64,000 nt of DNA from Qipengyuania pacifica. GTDB taxonomy: Bacteria > Pseudomonadota > Alphaproteobacteria > Sphingomonadales > Sphingomonadaceae. Shown here in pieces: positions 54,113-63,502 of the stretch. The DNA is taken from positions 186,001-250,000 of the forward strand of contig NZ_JAHWXO010000001.1 of assembly GCF_019857205.1 (NCBI RefSeq), read 5' to 3'. The position numbers were made by a program, and so were the translations under genes. The notes beneath the pieces are model-generated. The model was not told where the DNA came from. It worked only from the letters and a program-made list of their open reading frames with translations, and ran no database searches. The first letter of the stretch is position 1; each line of letters begins with the position of its first letter.

Positions 54113-54619
54113 TCAGTCTGCCAACCTGGCCGGTTCGTCGAGCAGATCGTCGAGGAATAGCGACATCAGCATCGGTTGGCCGGTCACCTCGGCTTTGGTG
54201 TAGACCTGGCTGAGCTGGGACCGGACTGTTCCGGCAGACGAGCCACGCATGGCGGCTATCTCGGCGATCGAGCAGCCCTTGAGGGCGAACAGAGCGACCT
54301 CGGCCTCGCCACGCGATAATTTCCATTCGGCAAAGCGTTTGTGCATCAACTCGCCCAGCGCCCCACGCGCGATAGCGAGCACTTCTTCGCGTCGATGTGC
54401 TTCGGCGCGCAGGCGCTGGATCGCCAGCGCGCCGAATGCAATTCCGGCGAAAAGCGCCAGACCCACCAGAAGGTCGAGCATGGCGGGAACGCCGGCTTCT
54501 TCGCGCACCGCGTCGTAGAGGAAATACACCACAGCAATGAATTGCACGGCAATGACGAGTGCAATGGGGATGAGGTCGCGATCGGCCGCCTTCCGGGACA
54601 TGGCACTTTGGCTGGTCAT
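54113..54619 (-). CDS. membrane-anchored LuxR-type helix-turn-helix regulator
   Basis: A 168-residue protein with two membrane helices (about 18-37 and 46-67) and a C-terminal GerE/LuxR helix-turn-helix: LSRGEAEVALFALKGCSIAEIAAMRGSSAGTVRSQLSQVYTKAEVTG. Such short membrane HTH proteins occur next to genes they control. It is divergent from the DUF347 membrane protein by 84 bp, which makes that gene a possible target (inference). A second ATG six codons in could be the true start. Confidence 0.85.
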   Translation of the reverse strand: MTSQSAMSRKAADRDLIPIALVIAVQFIAVVYFLYDAVREEAGVPAMLDLLVGLALFAGIAFGALAIQRLRAEAHRREEVLAIARGALGELMHKRFAEWKLSRGEAEVALFALKGCSIAEIAAMRGSSAGTVRSQLSQVYTKAEVTGQPMLMSLFLDDLLDEPARLAD

Positions 54620-54703
54620 GGCTGTTTTGGACTTCCGCTTATGGCCTTATCCGGCGCGCCGGTCTTACCCCTCCCGCACGCATCGAGCGTCAGGAGTAAA
54701 GGA

Positions 54704-55501
54704 ATGAACGATCAAGTGAAAGATGCGCTGGCCAAAGTGCCTGCGGTCACTTTGGGGTTCTGGATCATAAAGATCCTGGCCACCACTTTCGGGGAAACGA
54801 TGGGCGATACGGTCAGCATGAGCTGGCTGGGCGAGACGACCGCAAACGCCGGTCAGTCGGGGTTCGACGGGTATCTTGTGGGAACGGCCCTGTTCGGAGG
54901 ACTGCTGGCGCTGCTTGTCGCCGCGCAAATCAGGGCGCGGCGGTTCCATCCCTTCCTTTACTGGACCACGATCATCGCTTCCACGACCGCGGGCACGACG
55001 CTGGCCGATTTCGCTACTCGCTCGCTCGGTATCGGCTATCCGGGCGGCTCCGCGCTCTTGCTGGCGATGGTTGTTGCCTCGCTACTGGTCTGGCGCAGGG
55101 CGCTAGGCAGTATATCGGTCGGCACCGTACACGAGCCGCGTGCCGAGCTTTATTACTGGCTGACGATCACTTTTTCACAGACGCTGGGGACGGCGCTGGG
55201 CGACTGGGTCGCCGATGGCCGACTGGGTTATCTCGGTGCCGCAGTGATTTTCGGAAGCCTGCTGGCGCTCGTCGCAGCGGCATATTTCTGGACGCAGGTC
55301 AGCCGTGTGACGCTGTTCTGGATCGCCTTCGTTCTGACACGGCCCCTCGGTGCGGTAGTGGGTGACTTTCTCGACAAGCCAGTGGCGCATGGAGGGCTGG
55401 AGCTTAGCCGCCCCATTGCATCTCTGGTGCTGGCGGTGGCGATCGTATTACTTATCGTCCTTCTCCCGCAGCGGGCCGAACGAAGGGAAAGTGCGGCCTA
55501 G
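54704..55501 (+). CDS. DUF347/COG4705 membrane protein with four internal repeats
   Basis: A 265-residue membrane protein of unknown function. Four copies of an 18-residue block occur at residues 19-36, 86-103, 151-168 and 205-222: FWIIKILATTFGETMGDT, YWTTIIASTTAGTTLADF, YWLTITFSQTLGTALGDW and FWIAFVLTRPLGAVVGDF. Each has an aromatic-Trp pair, a Thr or Pro, Gly and a conserved Asp, and begins a helix pair, giving about eight helices. This is the repeat I recall as Pfam DUF347. The ATG has CAGGAGTAAAGGA upstream. It may be a channel or transporter; nothing in the sequence names a substrate. Confidence 0.9.
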   Translation: MNDQVKDALAKVPAVTLGFWIIKILATTFGETMGDTVSMSWLGETTANAGQSGFDGYLVGTALFGGLLALLVAAQIRARRFHPFLYWTTIIASTTAGTTLADFATRSLGIGYPGGSALLLAMVVASLLVWRRALGSISVGTVHEPRAELYYWLTITFSQTLGTALGDWVADGRLGYLGAAVIFGSLLALVAAAYFWTQVSRVTLFWIAFVLTRPLGAVVGDFLDKPVAHGGLELSRPIASLVLAVAIVLLIVLLPQRAERRESAA

Positions 55502-55503
55502 AC

Positions 55504-56778
55504 CTATCCCTGCTCCCGCCGCACCTCGCGCTGGCCGATGTCGCGGCGGCAGAAACCGTCGGCAAAGTCGATGGCGTCCACCGCGGCATAGGCTCTGGCC
55601 TGCGCTTCGGTGGCGCTGGTGCCGCGGGCGGTTACGTTGAGGACGCGGCCGCCGCTGCTGGTCAGCGTATCGCCATCCAGCTTCGTGCCTGCATGGAAGA
55701 CCCTGGCGCCATTGGCCTCGGCCTCGCCAAGATCGATCCGGCCGCCCTTCTTCGGCGTATCGGGATAACCTTCGGCCGCCATGACCACCGTCAGCGCGAA
55801 ATCATCGGACAGTTTGGGCGCGTCGACCTCGGCCAGCCGCCCCTGCGCACAGGCCAGCATGAGTTCGACGAGATCGCTTTCCAGCCGCATCATCAGCACC
55901 TGGCATTCCGGATCGCCGAAGCGGGCATTGTATTCGATCAGTTGGGGGCCGTCTTTCGTGAGCATCAGGCCGGCATAGAGCACGCCGGAATAGGGCGTGC
56001 CTTCGGCTGCCATGGTGCGCACGGTCGGCTCCACGATCTCGCGCATGACCTGCGCCTGCAGGGCATCGGTCAGGACGGGGGCGGGGGAATAGGCGCCCAT
56101 GCCGCCGGTATTGGGGCCGGTGTCGCCTTCGCCCACGCGCTTGTGATCCTGCGCAGTGCCGATGGGGACGATGGCCGTGCCGTCGGTCAGCGCGAAGAAG
56201 CTGGCTTCCTCGCCGGTAAGAAACTGTTCGATCACCACTTCGCTGCCGGCGCTGCCGAACCTGCCATCGAACATCTCACCCAGCGCTTCCTGCGCCTGTT
56301 CGTATGTTTCGGCGATGACCACGCCCTTGCCTGCGGCGAGACCGTCAGCCTTGAGCACGAAGGGCGGCTTGAACCGCTTGAGCGCGCCCCACGCAGCCTC
56401 CAGCGAGGTGCAGCGTTCATACCGCGCGGTGGGGATGCCGGCGCGTTGGCACAATTCCTTGGTGAAGCCCTTGCTCCCTTCGAGCTGGGCGGCCAGTTTC
56501 GAGGGACCGAAGGTATCGATCCCGGCTGCGCGCAGCGAATCGGCCAGCCCGTCGACCAGTGGCGCTTCGGGGCCGATCACGACGAGGCCGATGGCGTTGT
56601 CCTTCGCGAAGTCGATAACGGCATCGTGATCGGTCGCATCGAGGGATGTGCATTCGGCAAGCTGTGCTATGCCCGGGTTGCCGGGCGCCGCCCACAGCTT
56701 GTCGCACAGCGGCGATTGCGCCAGTTTCCAGCCAAGAGCATGTTCGCGCCCGCCACTGCCGAGCAAAAGGATATTCAT
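55504..56778 (-). CDS. purD: phosphoribosylamine-glycine ligase
   Basis: A 424-residue ATP-grasp enzyme for the second step of purine synthesis. The N-terminus [22 protein letters not shown] is canonical. The ATP-grasp region has [33 protein letters not shown] and [21 protein letters not shown]. Its ATG (56776-56778) overlaps the ATG of the divergent xseA by two bases, leaving no intergenic DNA. It converges with the DUF347 gene with a 2-bp gap. Confidence 0.96.
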   Translation of the reverse strand: MNILLLGSGGREHALGWKLAQSPLCDKLWAAPGNPGIAQLAECTSLDATDHDAVIDFAKDNAIGLVVIGPEAPLVDGLADSLRAAGIDTFGPSKLAAQLEGSKGFTKELCQRAGIPTARYERCTSLEAAWGALKRFKPPFVLKADGLAAGKGVVIAETYEQAQEALGEMFDGRFGSAGSEVVIEQFLTGEEASFFALTDGTAIVPIGTAQDHKRVGEGDTGPNTGGMGAYSPAPVLTDALQAQVMREIVEPTVRTMAAEGTPYSGVLYAGLMLTKDGPQLIEYNARFGDPECQVLMMRLESDLVELMLACAQGRLAEVDAPKLSDDFALTVVMAAEGYPDTPKKGGRIDLGEAEANGARVFHAGTKLDGDTLTSSGGRVLNVTARGTSATEAQARAYAAVDAIDFADGFCRRDIGQREVRREQG

Positions 56779-58234
56779 GACCGCCGATTTCCCGTCAGAT
56801 TCAGATGATGCGAGCTTGGTAGCGAAGCCCTACGCAGGCGACAACGCCGAGCCGCTGACGGTGAGCGAAATATCGCAGGCGCTCAAGCGAACGGTGGAAG
56901 ACCGGTTCGGCTTCGTGCGGCTGCGCGGCGAATTGTCGGGCGTGAAGCGGGCTGCGAGCGGGCATATGTACTGCGCGCTCAAGGACGAGAACGCCGTGCT
57001 CGACGGGGTGATGTGGCGCGGCAATGCGGGCCGCCTGCCGTTCCGCCCGGAAGACGGGCTGGAAGTCGTGGCGACGGGCAAGATCACGACCTATCCGGGG
57101 CGCTCGAAATACCAGATCGTGATCGAACGGATGGAGCTGGCCGGCGAAGGGGCGCTGCTGGCGCTGCTGGAAAAGACCAAGGCAAGGCTCGAGGCAGAAG
57201 GGCTGTTCGATCCCGCGCGCAAACGGCCGCTGCCCTATCTGCCGCGAACCATCGGGGTGGTTACATCGCCCACGGGGGCGGTGATCCGCGATATCCTCCA
57301 CCGGCTGGCAGACCGTTTCCCGAGCCGTGTGATCGTGTGGCCGGTGCTGGTGCAGGGCCAAGGCGCGGCAGAACAGGTGGCAGGCGCGGTGCGCGGGTTT
57401 TCCGCCCTGCCACAGGGCCATGCCGATCGCCCCGACCTCGTCATCGTGGCGCGCGGAGGCGGTTCGATCGAGGATCTGTGGAGCTTCAACGAGGAAGTGG
57501 TGGTGCGCGCCATCGCCGATTGCCCGATCCCCACGATCAGCGCGGTGGGGCATGAAACCGACACCACTCTGGCAGACTATGCCGCGGACCGCCGCGCGCC
57601 GACGCCCACCGCGGCAGCCGAAATGGCAGTGCCGGTGCGAGCGGAACTGGCTGCGGCGCTGGCGGATTTCGAGGCACGCAAGAAGCGGGCGATCCTGCGC
57701 CCGGTGCAGCTTGGCCGGGAGCGGCTGCAAGCACGGGCGGACCGTCTGCCAAAGCGGGAGGCGCTGTTAGAGCCGCATGCGCAAAGGCTCGACGATCTGG
57801 CCGAGAGGCTGCGGCGGGGCCTGCGCGACCGCGCGGCCCAGGGGCGGGAGAGGCTGTCCAACCTCCGCCTTGCGCCTGCGGTGCTGGAACGCAACCTGCG
57901 CGAGGCGCAGCGTGCGCTGGCGGGACAGAAGCTGGCGCCTGCCCTGGTCGAACGTCCGCTGGCCGAACGGCGCGAGCGGCTGGCGGCGCTGGGGCGGCTG
58001 GCGGAGCAACTGCATCCCGACCGCCCGCTGGCGCGCGGCTATGTCCGGGTCACCGATGCGGAGGGCAGGACCATCACCGACAGGGTGGGCGCGGCAAAGG
58101 AAGCGGCGCTGACGCTGAAGTTTCGCGACGGCGATCTCGACGTTTCGACCGGTGGAGCGGCAGCGCCTACAGCGCCGCGCCGCAAGCCGGCGAGGTCCGG
58201 AACTGCCCCCAAGCAGGAAGATTTGTTCGGTTAA
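56777..58234 (+). CDS. xseA: exodeoxyribonuclease VII large subunit
   Basis: A 485-residue subunit of ExoVII. The N-terminal OB-fold contains [31 protein letters not shown]. The catalytic region has [24 protein letters not shown], the [16 protein letters not shown] motif and [28 protein letters not shown]; a long Arg-rich coiled coil follows. It starts at 56777 with AAGGA five bases upstream, inside the first codons of purD on the other strand. The partner xseB is not in this window. Confidence 0.95.
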   Translation: MTADFPSDSDDASLVAKPYAGDNAEPLTVSEISQALKRTVEDRFGFVRLRGELSGVKRAASGHMYCALKDENAVLDGVMWRGNAGRLPFRPEDGLEVVATGKITTYPGRSKYQIVIERMELAGEGALLALLEKTKARLEAEGLFDPARKRPLPYLPRTIGVVTSPTGAVIRDILHRLADRFPSRVIVWPVLVQGQGAAEQVAGAVRGFSALPQGHADRPDLVIVARGGGSIEDLWSFNEEVVVRAIADCPIPTISAVGHETDTTLADYAADRRAPTPTAAAEMAVPVRAELAAALADFEARKKRAILRPVQLGRERLQARADRLPKREALLEPHAQRLDDLAERLRRGLRDRAAQGRERLSNLRLAPAVLERNLREAQRALAGQKLAPALVERPLAERRERLAALGRLAEQLHPDRPLARGYVRVTDAEGRTITDRVGAAKEAALTLKFRDGDLDVSTGGAAAPTAPRRKPARSGTAPKQEDLFG

Positions 58235-58258
58235 GGTGGACCTGCTAGGATTCGCGCC

Positions 58259-58468
58259 ATGTTGATGAACAAGAATTCTTCGCCCTCGAATGGTGAGGCC
58301 AAGCTGCAGTACGGGCCTTCGGGCTTTCGGGTGCTGCGCCCGGGAAGCCACGTAATCTGCGCGATGAGCGGGGTGCCGATCGCGCTCGACGAATTGCGCT
58401 ACTGGTCGGTGGAGTATCAGGAGCCCTATGCCAGCGCGCAGCTCGCCACGGAGCGGCTGGCGCCGTGA
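58259..58468 (+). CDS. DUF2093 family small protein
   Basis: A 69-residue protein with the DUF2093 core AKLQYGPSGFRVLRPGSHVICAMSGVPIALDELRYWSVEYQEPYASA. These proteins regularly follow xseA in alphaproteobacteria and have unknown function. One Cys (VICAMSG) and a basic/aromatic surface are visible. It is 24 bp after xseA and overlaps the M23 peptidase by 4 bp. Confidence 0.88.
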   Translation: MLMNKNSSPSNGEAKLQYGPSGFRVLRPGSHVICAMSGVPIALDELRYWSVEYQEPYASAQLATERLAP

Positions 58469-59370
58469 GTTACGCGAGGGTCGCGCCGCTTCTTCTGCTT
58501 GCGACCTCCTGTGTGCCATCGGCAGGGCCGGAGCGGGCGGCATCGCCCGAAGTGGTGCAGCCGGTGCGCGCCGCGCCCGTGCCTGCGCCTTCCCCGACGC
58601 CCACGCCCTCGCGGCCCGCCGTGTTTACCTTCGACGGCGAACTGGAACAGGGCGGCTGGATGCGCGGGACCGTGCCCGGCGGGACCAGGGAAGCGAAGCT
58701 GGGCGAGGAGAAGCTGACCTTCGATGACGAGGGGCGGTTCTTCGCCGCCTTCAATCGCGATGCGCCGGCAGCGATGACACTGACAGCGCGGCTGGCCGAT
58801 GGGCGCATGATCGAAAGCCCCCTTACGATTGCGCCGCGGGCATGGAATATCGAGCATATAAATGCAGCGCGCACGCCCGGCGGCGCGTCGGCCGCTTTCA
58901 TGAAAATCCGCCAGCCTGAACTGGACGCGATCTGGGATGCGCGGCTGAAGGACACGGGCAGCACCGGCTGGACGCAGGATTTCATCTGGCCGGTAACGGG
59001 GCGTATTTCGGGCCGGTTCGGCTCGCAGCGGGTGTATCGCGGCGAACCGGGCAGCTATCATTCCGGGATCGATATCGCGCCTGGCAATGGCGTACCCTAC
59101 GTGGCCCCGGCAGACGGTGTCGTGGTGCTGGCAGTCGAAGGGTACAGCCTCGAAGGCAATCTGCTGATTATCGATCACGGACAGGGGCTCAACAGCGCGT
59201 TTCTGCACTCCTCCCGCCTCTATGTGAAGGAAGGCGATCGCGTCAGGCAGGGGCAGCATATCGGCGATGTCGGCTCGTCCGGCCGCGCCACCGGGCCGCA
59301 CCTGCACTGGAGCCTGAAATGGCGCAATGCCCGACTGGATCCGCTGCTGTTCACCGGACCGATGCGCTGA
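58465..59370 (+). CDS. M23-family (LytM-like) metallopeptidase
   Basis: A 301-residue exported protein, started at GTG 58465 with an ATGA-type overlap. The N-terminus has a lipobox-like LLLATSC and a long Pro-rich linker (about 20-50), then a C-terminal LytM domain: the zinc ligands are in SYHSGIDIAPG (H and D) and GPHLHWSLKW (HxH). The catalytic site is therefore complete. It probably cleaves peptidoglycan peptide bridges or acts as an envelope endopeptidase. Confidence 0.9.
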   Translation: MSYARVAPLLLLATSCVPSAGPERAASPEVVQPVRAAPVPAPSPTPTPSRPAVFTFDGELEQGGWMRGTVPGGTREAKLGEEKLTFDDEGRFFAAFNRDAPAAMTLTARLADGRMIESPLTIAPRAWNIEHINAARTPGGASAAFMKIRQPELDAIWDARLKDTGSTGWTQDFIWPVTGRISGRFGSQRVYRGEPGSYHSGIDIAPGNGVPYVAPADGVVVLAVEGYSLEGNLLIIDHGQGLNSAFLHSSRLYVKEGDRVRQGQHIGDVGSSGRATGPHLHWSLKWRNARLDPLLFTGPMR

Positions 59371-59414
59371 GCGCGTGACGCGCACAACGGCGCAATCAGG
59401 AGAGCACCTTTCCC

Positions 59415-60395
59415 ATGCGCCCGACGCGTCTTGTCCTGGCCGCCCTGCTGACTGCGGCCATCGTGCCCGGAACCTGGCTTCGTACAGCCGAGCCCCCACA
59501 GGATTTCCAACGGTTCGCCACCCTCGAGCCGATCGACGTGACGCAATCGCAGCGCGGTCCATTCACTTTGATGGCCGGGTGGGAACTGACGGGCGACAGG
59601 GCTCAGTTCGGTGGATTTTCGGCGCTGGTCGTACTGGACAAGGAGCGCTTTCTGGCCGGGAGCGACACCGGCCAGAAGTTGATATTTGGCCGTCCCGACC
59701 GCAGCAATCTGCCAGCAGTTCTGAGTTCGTTCGACGATGCGAATGACGGCCCGAAAGAAAGCCGCGATCTGGAATCGCTGGCCATCGATCCGAGCTCTGG
59801 CATCCTGTGGGGGGGATACGAGTTCCGCGAAGCCATCGTCCGCTTCGATGCCGACCATCGCCGAAATGCCGAAGTCCGGCCACCGCAGATGCGCAATTGG
59901 GAAGGCAATGGCGGCGCCGAATCGCTGGCGCGCTTGAGCGACGGCCGCTTTCTGGTGATCGAGGAGAGTGCCCAGCGCTGGATGGGGCGTGAGCACGAAG
60001 CGCTGATATTTGCGACCGACCCGATCGAGGACAAGCGCCCGCAAAGCGTGTTGATCGACATTCCGCAAAGTTACAGCCCGGTCGATGCCACCCCGATTGG
60101 CGGCGGCCGGGCACTGCTCCTGCTGCGCCGTCTTGCCTGGTCCATTCCACCGGGATTCGAGACGGCAATTGTCGAGATCGATATCGACCGGCGCAACGCC
60201 GATGGATCCATCCCCACACGCCTGCTCGCCGAATTCGGGGATGCGATTCCGCGCGACAATTATGAGGGCATTGCCGTCACCACGGACGAAGACGGCCAAT
60301 TCGTCTGGCTGATTTCCGACGACAATTTCATGGCGATCCAGCGCACACTGCTGCTCAAGCTACGCTGGGACAGACGCGAAAAAGCGCGCGAGTAG
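59415..60395 (+). CDS. esterase-like phytase-family protein
   Basis: A 326-residue secreted protein: signal peptide to about residue 25 (LRTAEPPQD begins the mature part), then a beta-propeller-like chain with FSALVVLDKERFLAGSDTGQKLIFGR, SRDLESLAIDPSSGILWGGYEF, NWEGNGGAESLARLSDGRFLVIEES and DNYEGIAVTTDEDGQFVWLISDDN. These motifs fit the phytase-like/esterase-like beta-propeller family. Substrate unknown. It ends in a terminator that overlaps its stop. Confidence 0.82.
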   Translation: MRPTRLVLAALLTAAIVPGTWLRTAEPPQDFQRFATLEPIDVTQSQRGPFTLMAGWELTGDRAQFGGFSALVVLDKERFLAGSDTGQKLIFGRPDRSNLPAVLSSFDDANDGPKESRDLESLAIDPSSGILWGGYEFREAIVRFDADHRRNAEVRPPQMRNWEGNGGAESLARLSDGRFLVIEESAQRWMGREHEALIFATDPIEDKRPQSVLIDIPQSYSPVDATPIGGGRALLLLRRLAWSIPPGFETAIVEIDIDRRNADGSIPTRLLAEFGDAIPRDNYEGIAVTTDEDGQFVWLISDDNFMAIQRTLLLKLRWDRREKARE

Positions 60396-60417
60396 TCCCG
60401 CGCGCCTTTCGTTCTTT
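60384..60417 (+). terminator. probable terminator after the phytase-like gene
   Basis: GCGCGCG (60384-60390) pairs with CGCGCGC (60399-60405) around the TAG stop at 60393-60395; CTTTCGTTCTTT follows. The stem overlaps the last codons. Confidence 0.7.
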
Positions 60418-60449
60418 CAAGCTGCTGCGCCGAGGCGCAACGCCATGCC

Positions 60450-60737
60450 TTAAGAGGCGGCGGCAGCTTTCTTCAGCTCGCGCTTCACCTTGAGCGCGTT
60501 GGCTGAAAGCTTGTCGTCATTGGTCTTGAGCAGCCAATTGTCGAGACCGCCATTATGTTCAACCGAACGCAGGCCCTGTGTCGACACGCGGAACTTGAAG
60601 CTGCGATCGAGCTTTTCGCTCATCAGCGTCACGTTCTGAAGGTTGGGCAGGAAGACCCGCTTGGTCTTGTTGTTGGCGTGGCTCACATTGTGACCGACCT
60701 GGCGGCCCTTGCCGGTGAGTTCGCAAATGCGCGACAT
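60450..60737 (-). CDS. rpmB: 50S ribosomal protein L28
   Basis: A 95-residue L28 with [33 protein letters not shown] and the conserved core [39 protein letters not shown]. It binds 23S rRNA. A GAAGAGA ribosome site precedes the ATG at 60737. It stands alone, divergent from tadA with a 157-bp gap that should hold both promoters; none is obvious by eye. Confidence 0.97.
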   Translation of the reverse strand: MSRICELTGKGRQVGHNVSHANNKTKRVFLPNLQNVTLMSEKLDRSFKFRVSTQGLRSVEHNGGLDNWLLKTNDDKLSANALKVKRELKKAAAAS

Positions 60738-60894
60738 GATAAGTCTCTTCGTTCGAATGGACGGGCGAGTTCCCTTGGCCGCTCGGCGCGGTTGCGGGGC
60801 TCATTAATCCCGGAAAGCGGCGCGCATAGCTGCGAGGGTGCGAATCGTCAAGCACGTTGCGCCCCAAGTGCACGCGAGCTAGCGCAGTTCCGCT

Positions 60895-61350
60895 ATGGCT
60901 TCCTGGACCCTTCCGCAACCCATGCACCGTGCGCTCGCCCTCGCCGAAGAAGCCGCCCGAGTCGGCGAAGTGCCTGTGGGCGCAGTGATCGTGCGCGGCG
61001 GGACGATCGTGGCAGAAGCCCATAACGCCCCGCGCGAACAGCATGATCCGACAGCCCATGCCGAGATTCAGGCGATTCGCCTTGCGGCAAGGAAGCTTGG
61101 GGAAGAGCGCCTCACAGATTGCGAATTGTGGGTCACGCTGGAGCCTTGCGCGATGTGCGCCGGTGCGATCGTCCATGCGCGGATCGGCAAGCTCTATTAT
61201 GCCGCGAGCGATCCCAAGGGCGGGGCGGTCGAACATGGCGCGCGGGTGTTCGACCAACCGCAATGCCTCCACAAGCCCGACATCTATTCGGGCATGGGGG
61301 AGGCAAAGGCGGCACAAATCCTGCGGGAGTTTTTCAGACAGCGCCGGTGA
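60895..61350 (+). CDS. tadA: tRNA-specific adenosine deaminase
   Basis: A 151-residue zinc deaminase that converts A34 of tRNA-Arg(ACG) to inosine. The catalytic HAE is H55-A56-E57 (PTAHAEIQAIR) and the zinc cysteines are C85 and C88 (LEPCAMCAGAIVHARIGKLYYA). Length and motifs fit TadA rather than a cytidine or guanine deaminase. Confidence 0.92.
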   Translation: MASWTLPQPMHRALALAEEAARVGEVPVGAVIVRGGTIVAEAHNAPREQHDPTAHAEIQAIRLAARKLGEERLTDCELWVTLEPCAMCAGAIVHARIGKLYYAASDPKGGAVEHGARVFDQPQCLHKPDIYSGMGEAKAAQILREFFRQRR

Positions 61351-61406
61351 GCATCAGGATATGTTCGCGCTCGGTACCTGGAGAGCGCGTTCGACTGTAG
61401 TGCGTA

Positions 61407-62129
61407 TCAAAGCCCTCGCCAGATTTTTGCCGGAGTCTCGTCTAGCGCGCCGAACCTTTGTCGGTCGCAGGCGGTGGGCATGAAGCGTTTGTCATAGCAC
61501 AGCCGCAATTCTTCCAGCCATCCGCGACTGTTCAACAGCACGCCAACCGCGTCTGGTTTCCAGCCATGATTTGCATCGACGAACCGCGTGCGGATCGTAC
61601 CGGCGGTCAGATCATCCTCACGGCTCACGCGATCGAAGTCGGGAAAGCGCAGGCCCTGCCACAAGATGCGAGTGACCTTGAAATAGGTTGCCGGTCGCTG
61701 CGCCATGCAGGAGCCGTGCTTGGCCCATTGACGCGCTATCAACGCGGCCGAGGGCGAAAGGCACATATTGGCGGCTATCTCGCGCGCAAGCGGCTGACGC
61801 GGTGCCGTGCACCACTGTGGCCAGCTGCGTCCGCTGTTCGGCCACAATCCATGGACCACGAGGCCGAACAGACCGTCCCGCCCGTTGCATTGACGCGCAT
61901 GTTGCGGGCGCCCCTTACGCGGCTTGCAGAATTCGGGGCTCCAGCTCAGTGCCAGCGTGTATCCCGTTATCGGCAATGGGCGTGGGCGTGCTTCGCGTTC
62001 GATACGGGGAACCGCCACTGTGCGTGGCGGGCTGCACTGGTAATGCTGGGCCGCAAGCGGGGCCGCCTGATACGCGAGGCCAGCCATTGCGAAGGCGGCC
62101 AGCATCCTTGGACGGGTTGACGAGAGCAT
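61407..62129 (-). CDS. periplasmic ribonuclease T2 family protein
   Basis: A 240-residue exported protein started at 62129 (MLSSTRPRMLAAFAMAG), which begins a signal peptide; the longer frame overlaps the membrane gene. The two catalytic segments of RNase T2 are present: HGLWPNSGRSW (CAS I) and QWAKHGSC (CAS II). Multiple Cys fit disulfides of the family. It would cleave RNA outside the cytoplasm for nutrient scavenging, an inference. Confidence 0.9.
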   Translation of the reverse strand: MLSSTRPRMLAAFAMAGLAYQAAPLAAQHYQCSPPRTVAVPRIEREARPRPLPITGYTLALSWSPEFCKPRKGRPQHARQCNGRDGLFGLVVHGLWPNSGRSWPQWCTAPRQPLAREIAANMCLSPSAALIARQWAKHGSCMAQRPATYFKVTRILWQGLRFPDFDRVSREDDLTAGTIRTRFVDANHGWKPDAVGVLLNSRGWLEELRLCYDKRFMPTACDRQRFGALDETPAKIWRGL

Positions 62130-62173
62130 GAGTTCGGCGGGGCTTCGCTCGAAGCGAAGCGTCAGCGGCCAGC

Positions 62174-62599
62174 TTATGGCTGCCCGTCGCCGCCCTTCTT
62201 TTCGGCAAACCATGCTTTGGCATCCGGCTGAAACAGGAACCAGAGAGCGACGATCGTCATGATCGTGCTGATCAGGCCCCACGCCACGCTGGAATCGAAA
62301 ACGGATGCGGCCGCAGTGGCGGTTGTCAGGACGGACCAGGCCGTCAGCAGGAGGAGTAGCCATTTGGCCAGTTCGATGCGCAAGATAGAGATCATGAACC
62401 ATAGTGCCAGGCTGATCGCCGTTCCGAACAATAGGCCGCCGATCAGCACTCCGGTGCTCAGGCCCTCGACACCCTGGGCGGCGAGTTCTGCATTGGTCTG
62501 GGCGGCGATCGTGTCGTAATTGAAGACAAAACCCAGCAGGCTGACGGCGATCGACCCGAGATAGAGCCAGTCGAATTTTCTGATGGAGCCCGGTTTCAT
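62174..62599 (-). CDS. small four-helix membrane protein, unknown
   Basis: A 141-residue protein with four hydrophobic helices (about 12-30, 48-72, 78-98, 105-124), a short charged N-terminus and a polar C-terminal tail with AKAWFAEKKGG. No family recognised. It lies between the RNase T2 and nadC genes on the same strand, 42 bp after nadC, and may be co-transcribed with it. Confidence 0.7.
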   Translation of the reverse strand: MKPGSIRKFDWLYLGSIAVSLLGFVFNYDTIAAQTNAELAAQGVEGLSTGVLIGGLLFGTAISLALWFMISILRIELAKWLLLLLTAWSVLTTATAAASVFDSSVAWGLISTIMTIVALWFLFQPDAKAWFAEKKGGDGQP

Positions 62600-62641
62600 G
62601 AATTCCCCTCTCGCAAATGTCGGAGACAGGAATATCCGAAA

Positions 62642-63502
62642 TTACAGCGGCGTAAAGTCGAGGCCGATATCCGCAGCGGGCGCGCTTTGCGTGAGCCGAC
62701 CGACGGAAACGTAATCGACCCCTGTCGCAGCCTTGGCGTGAATGGTGTCGAGATCGATCCCGCCGCTCGCCTCGGTCGGGACCCTACCAGCCACAAGCGC
62801 GACAGCTTCACGCAGTACTGCAGGCCCCATGTTGTCCAGCAGCAGCCGCGTGGCGCCCGCCTGCAGCGCCGGTTCGATCTGGTCGATCCGGTCGACTTCG
62901 CAAATGATTTCCTGCACCCCTGCCGCGACCGCACGCTGCACCGCTTCGGCGACCGATCCTGCGACAAGGACGTGGTTGTCCTTGATCATCGCGGCGTCCC
63001 ACAGACCCATCCGGTGGTTCGACCCGCCGCCCATGCGCACGGCGTATTTCTCAAGTTGGCGCAGACCGGGAATGGTCTTGCGCGTATCCAGCAATGTGCA
63101 GCCCGGATTGTCCATCGCGCGAACATATCGGGCAACCATCGTGGCGATGCCGGAAAGGTGCTGAACGGTGTTGAGCGCGCTGCGTTCGGCGGTCAGCATC
63201 GCGCGAGCATTGCCTTCGAACCGCATGAGATCGGTGTTCGCAGGTACGCTCGCGCCCTCTTCGACGAGAATCTCGACCGTCATGTCAGGATCGAGAGCGC
63301 GAAAAAATGCTTCGGCGATGGGCAGACCGGCTACATGGATGGCATCCCGCGTATCCATGACGCCTGCAAAGCCTGCATCGGCAGGGATTACGCTTTCGCT
63401 GGTCACATCGCGCCCACCACCCGGCAGGCCCGTACCGAGATCCTCGGCAAGGGTGTCGTTCACGAACCTGATGAGGTCGAAGCCCTCTAGCTCGAATGCC
63501 AT
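62642..63502 (-). CDS. nadC: nicotinate-nucleotide pyrophosphorylase (carboxylating)
   Basis: A 286-residue quinolinate phosphoribosyltransferase of NAD synthesis. RKTIPGLRQLEKYAVRMGGGSNHRMGL and AAMIKDNHVL are the substrate-binding motifs; the barrel has LLLDNMGPAVLREAV and SGGIDLDTIHAKAATGVDYVSVG. The ATG shares one base with the TGA of the upstream LytTR gene (TGATG), so the two are translationally coupled. nadA and nadB are outside the window. Confidence 0.95.
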   Translation of the reverse strand: MAFELEGFDLIRFVNDTLAEDLGTGLPGGGRDVTSESVIPADAGFAGVMDTRDAIHVAGLPIAEAFFRALDPDMTVEILVEEGASVPANTDLMRFEGNARAMLTAERSALNTVQHLSGIATMVARYVRAMDNPGCTLLDTRKTIPGLRQLEKYAVRMGGGSNHRMGLWDAAMIKDNHVLVAGSVAEAVQRAVAAGVQEIICEVDRIDQIEPALQAGATRLLLDNMGPAVLREAVALVAGRVPTEASGGIDLDTIHAKAATGVDYVSVGRLTQSAPAADIGLDFTPL

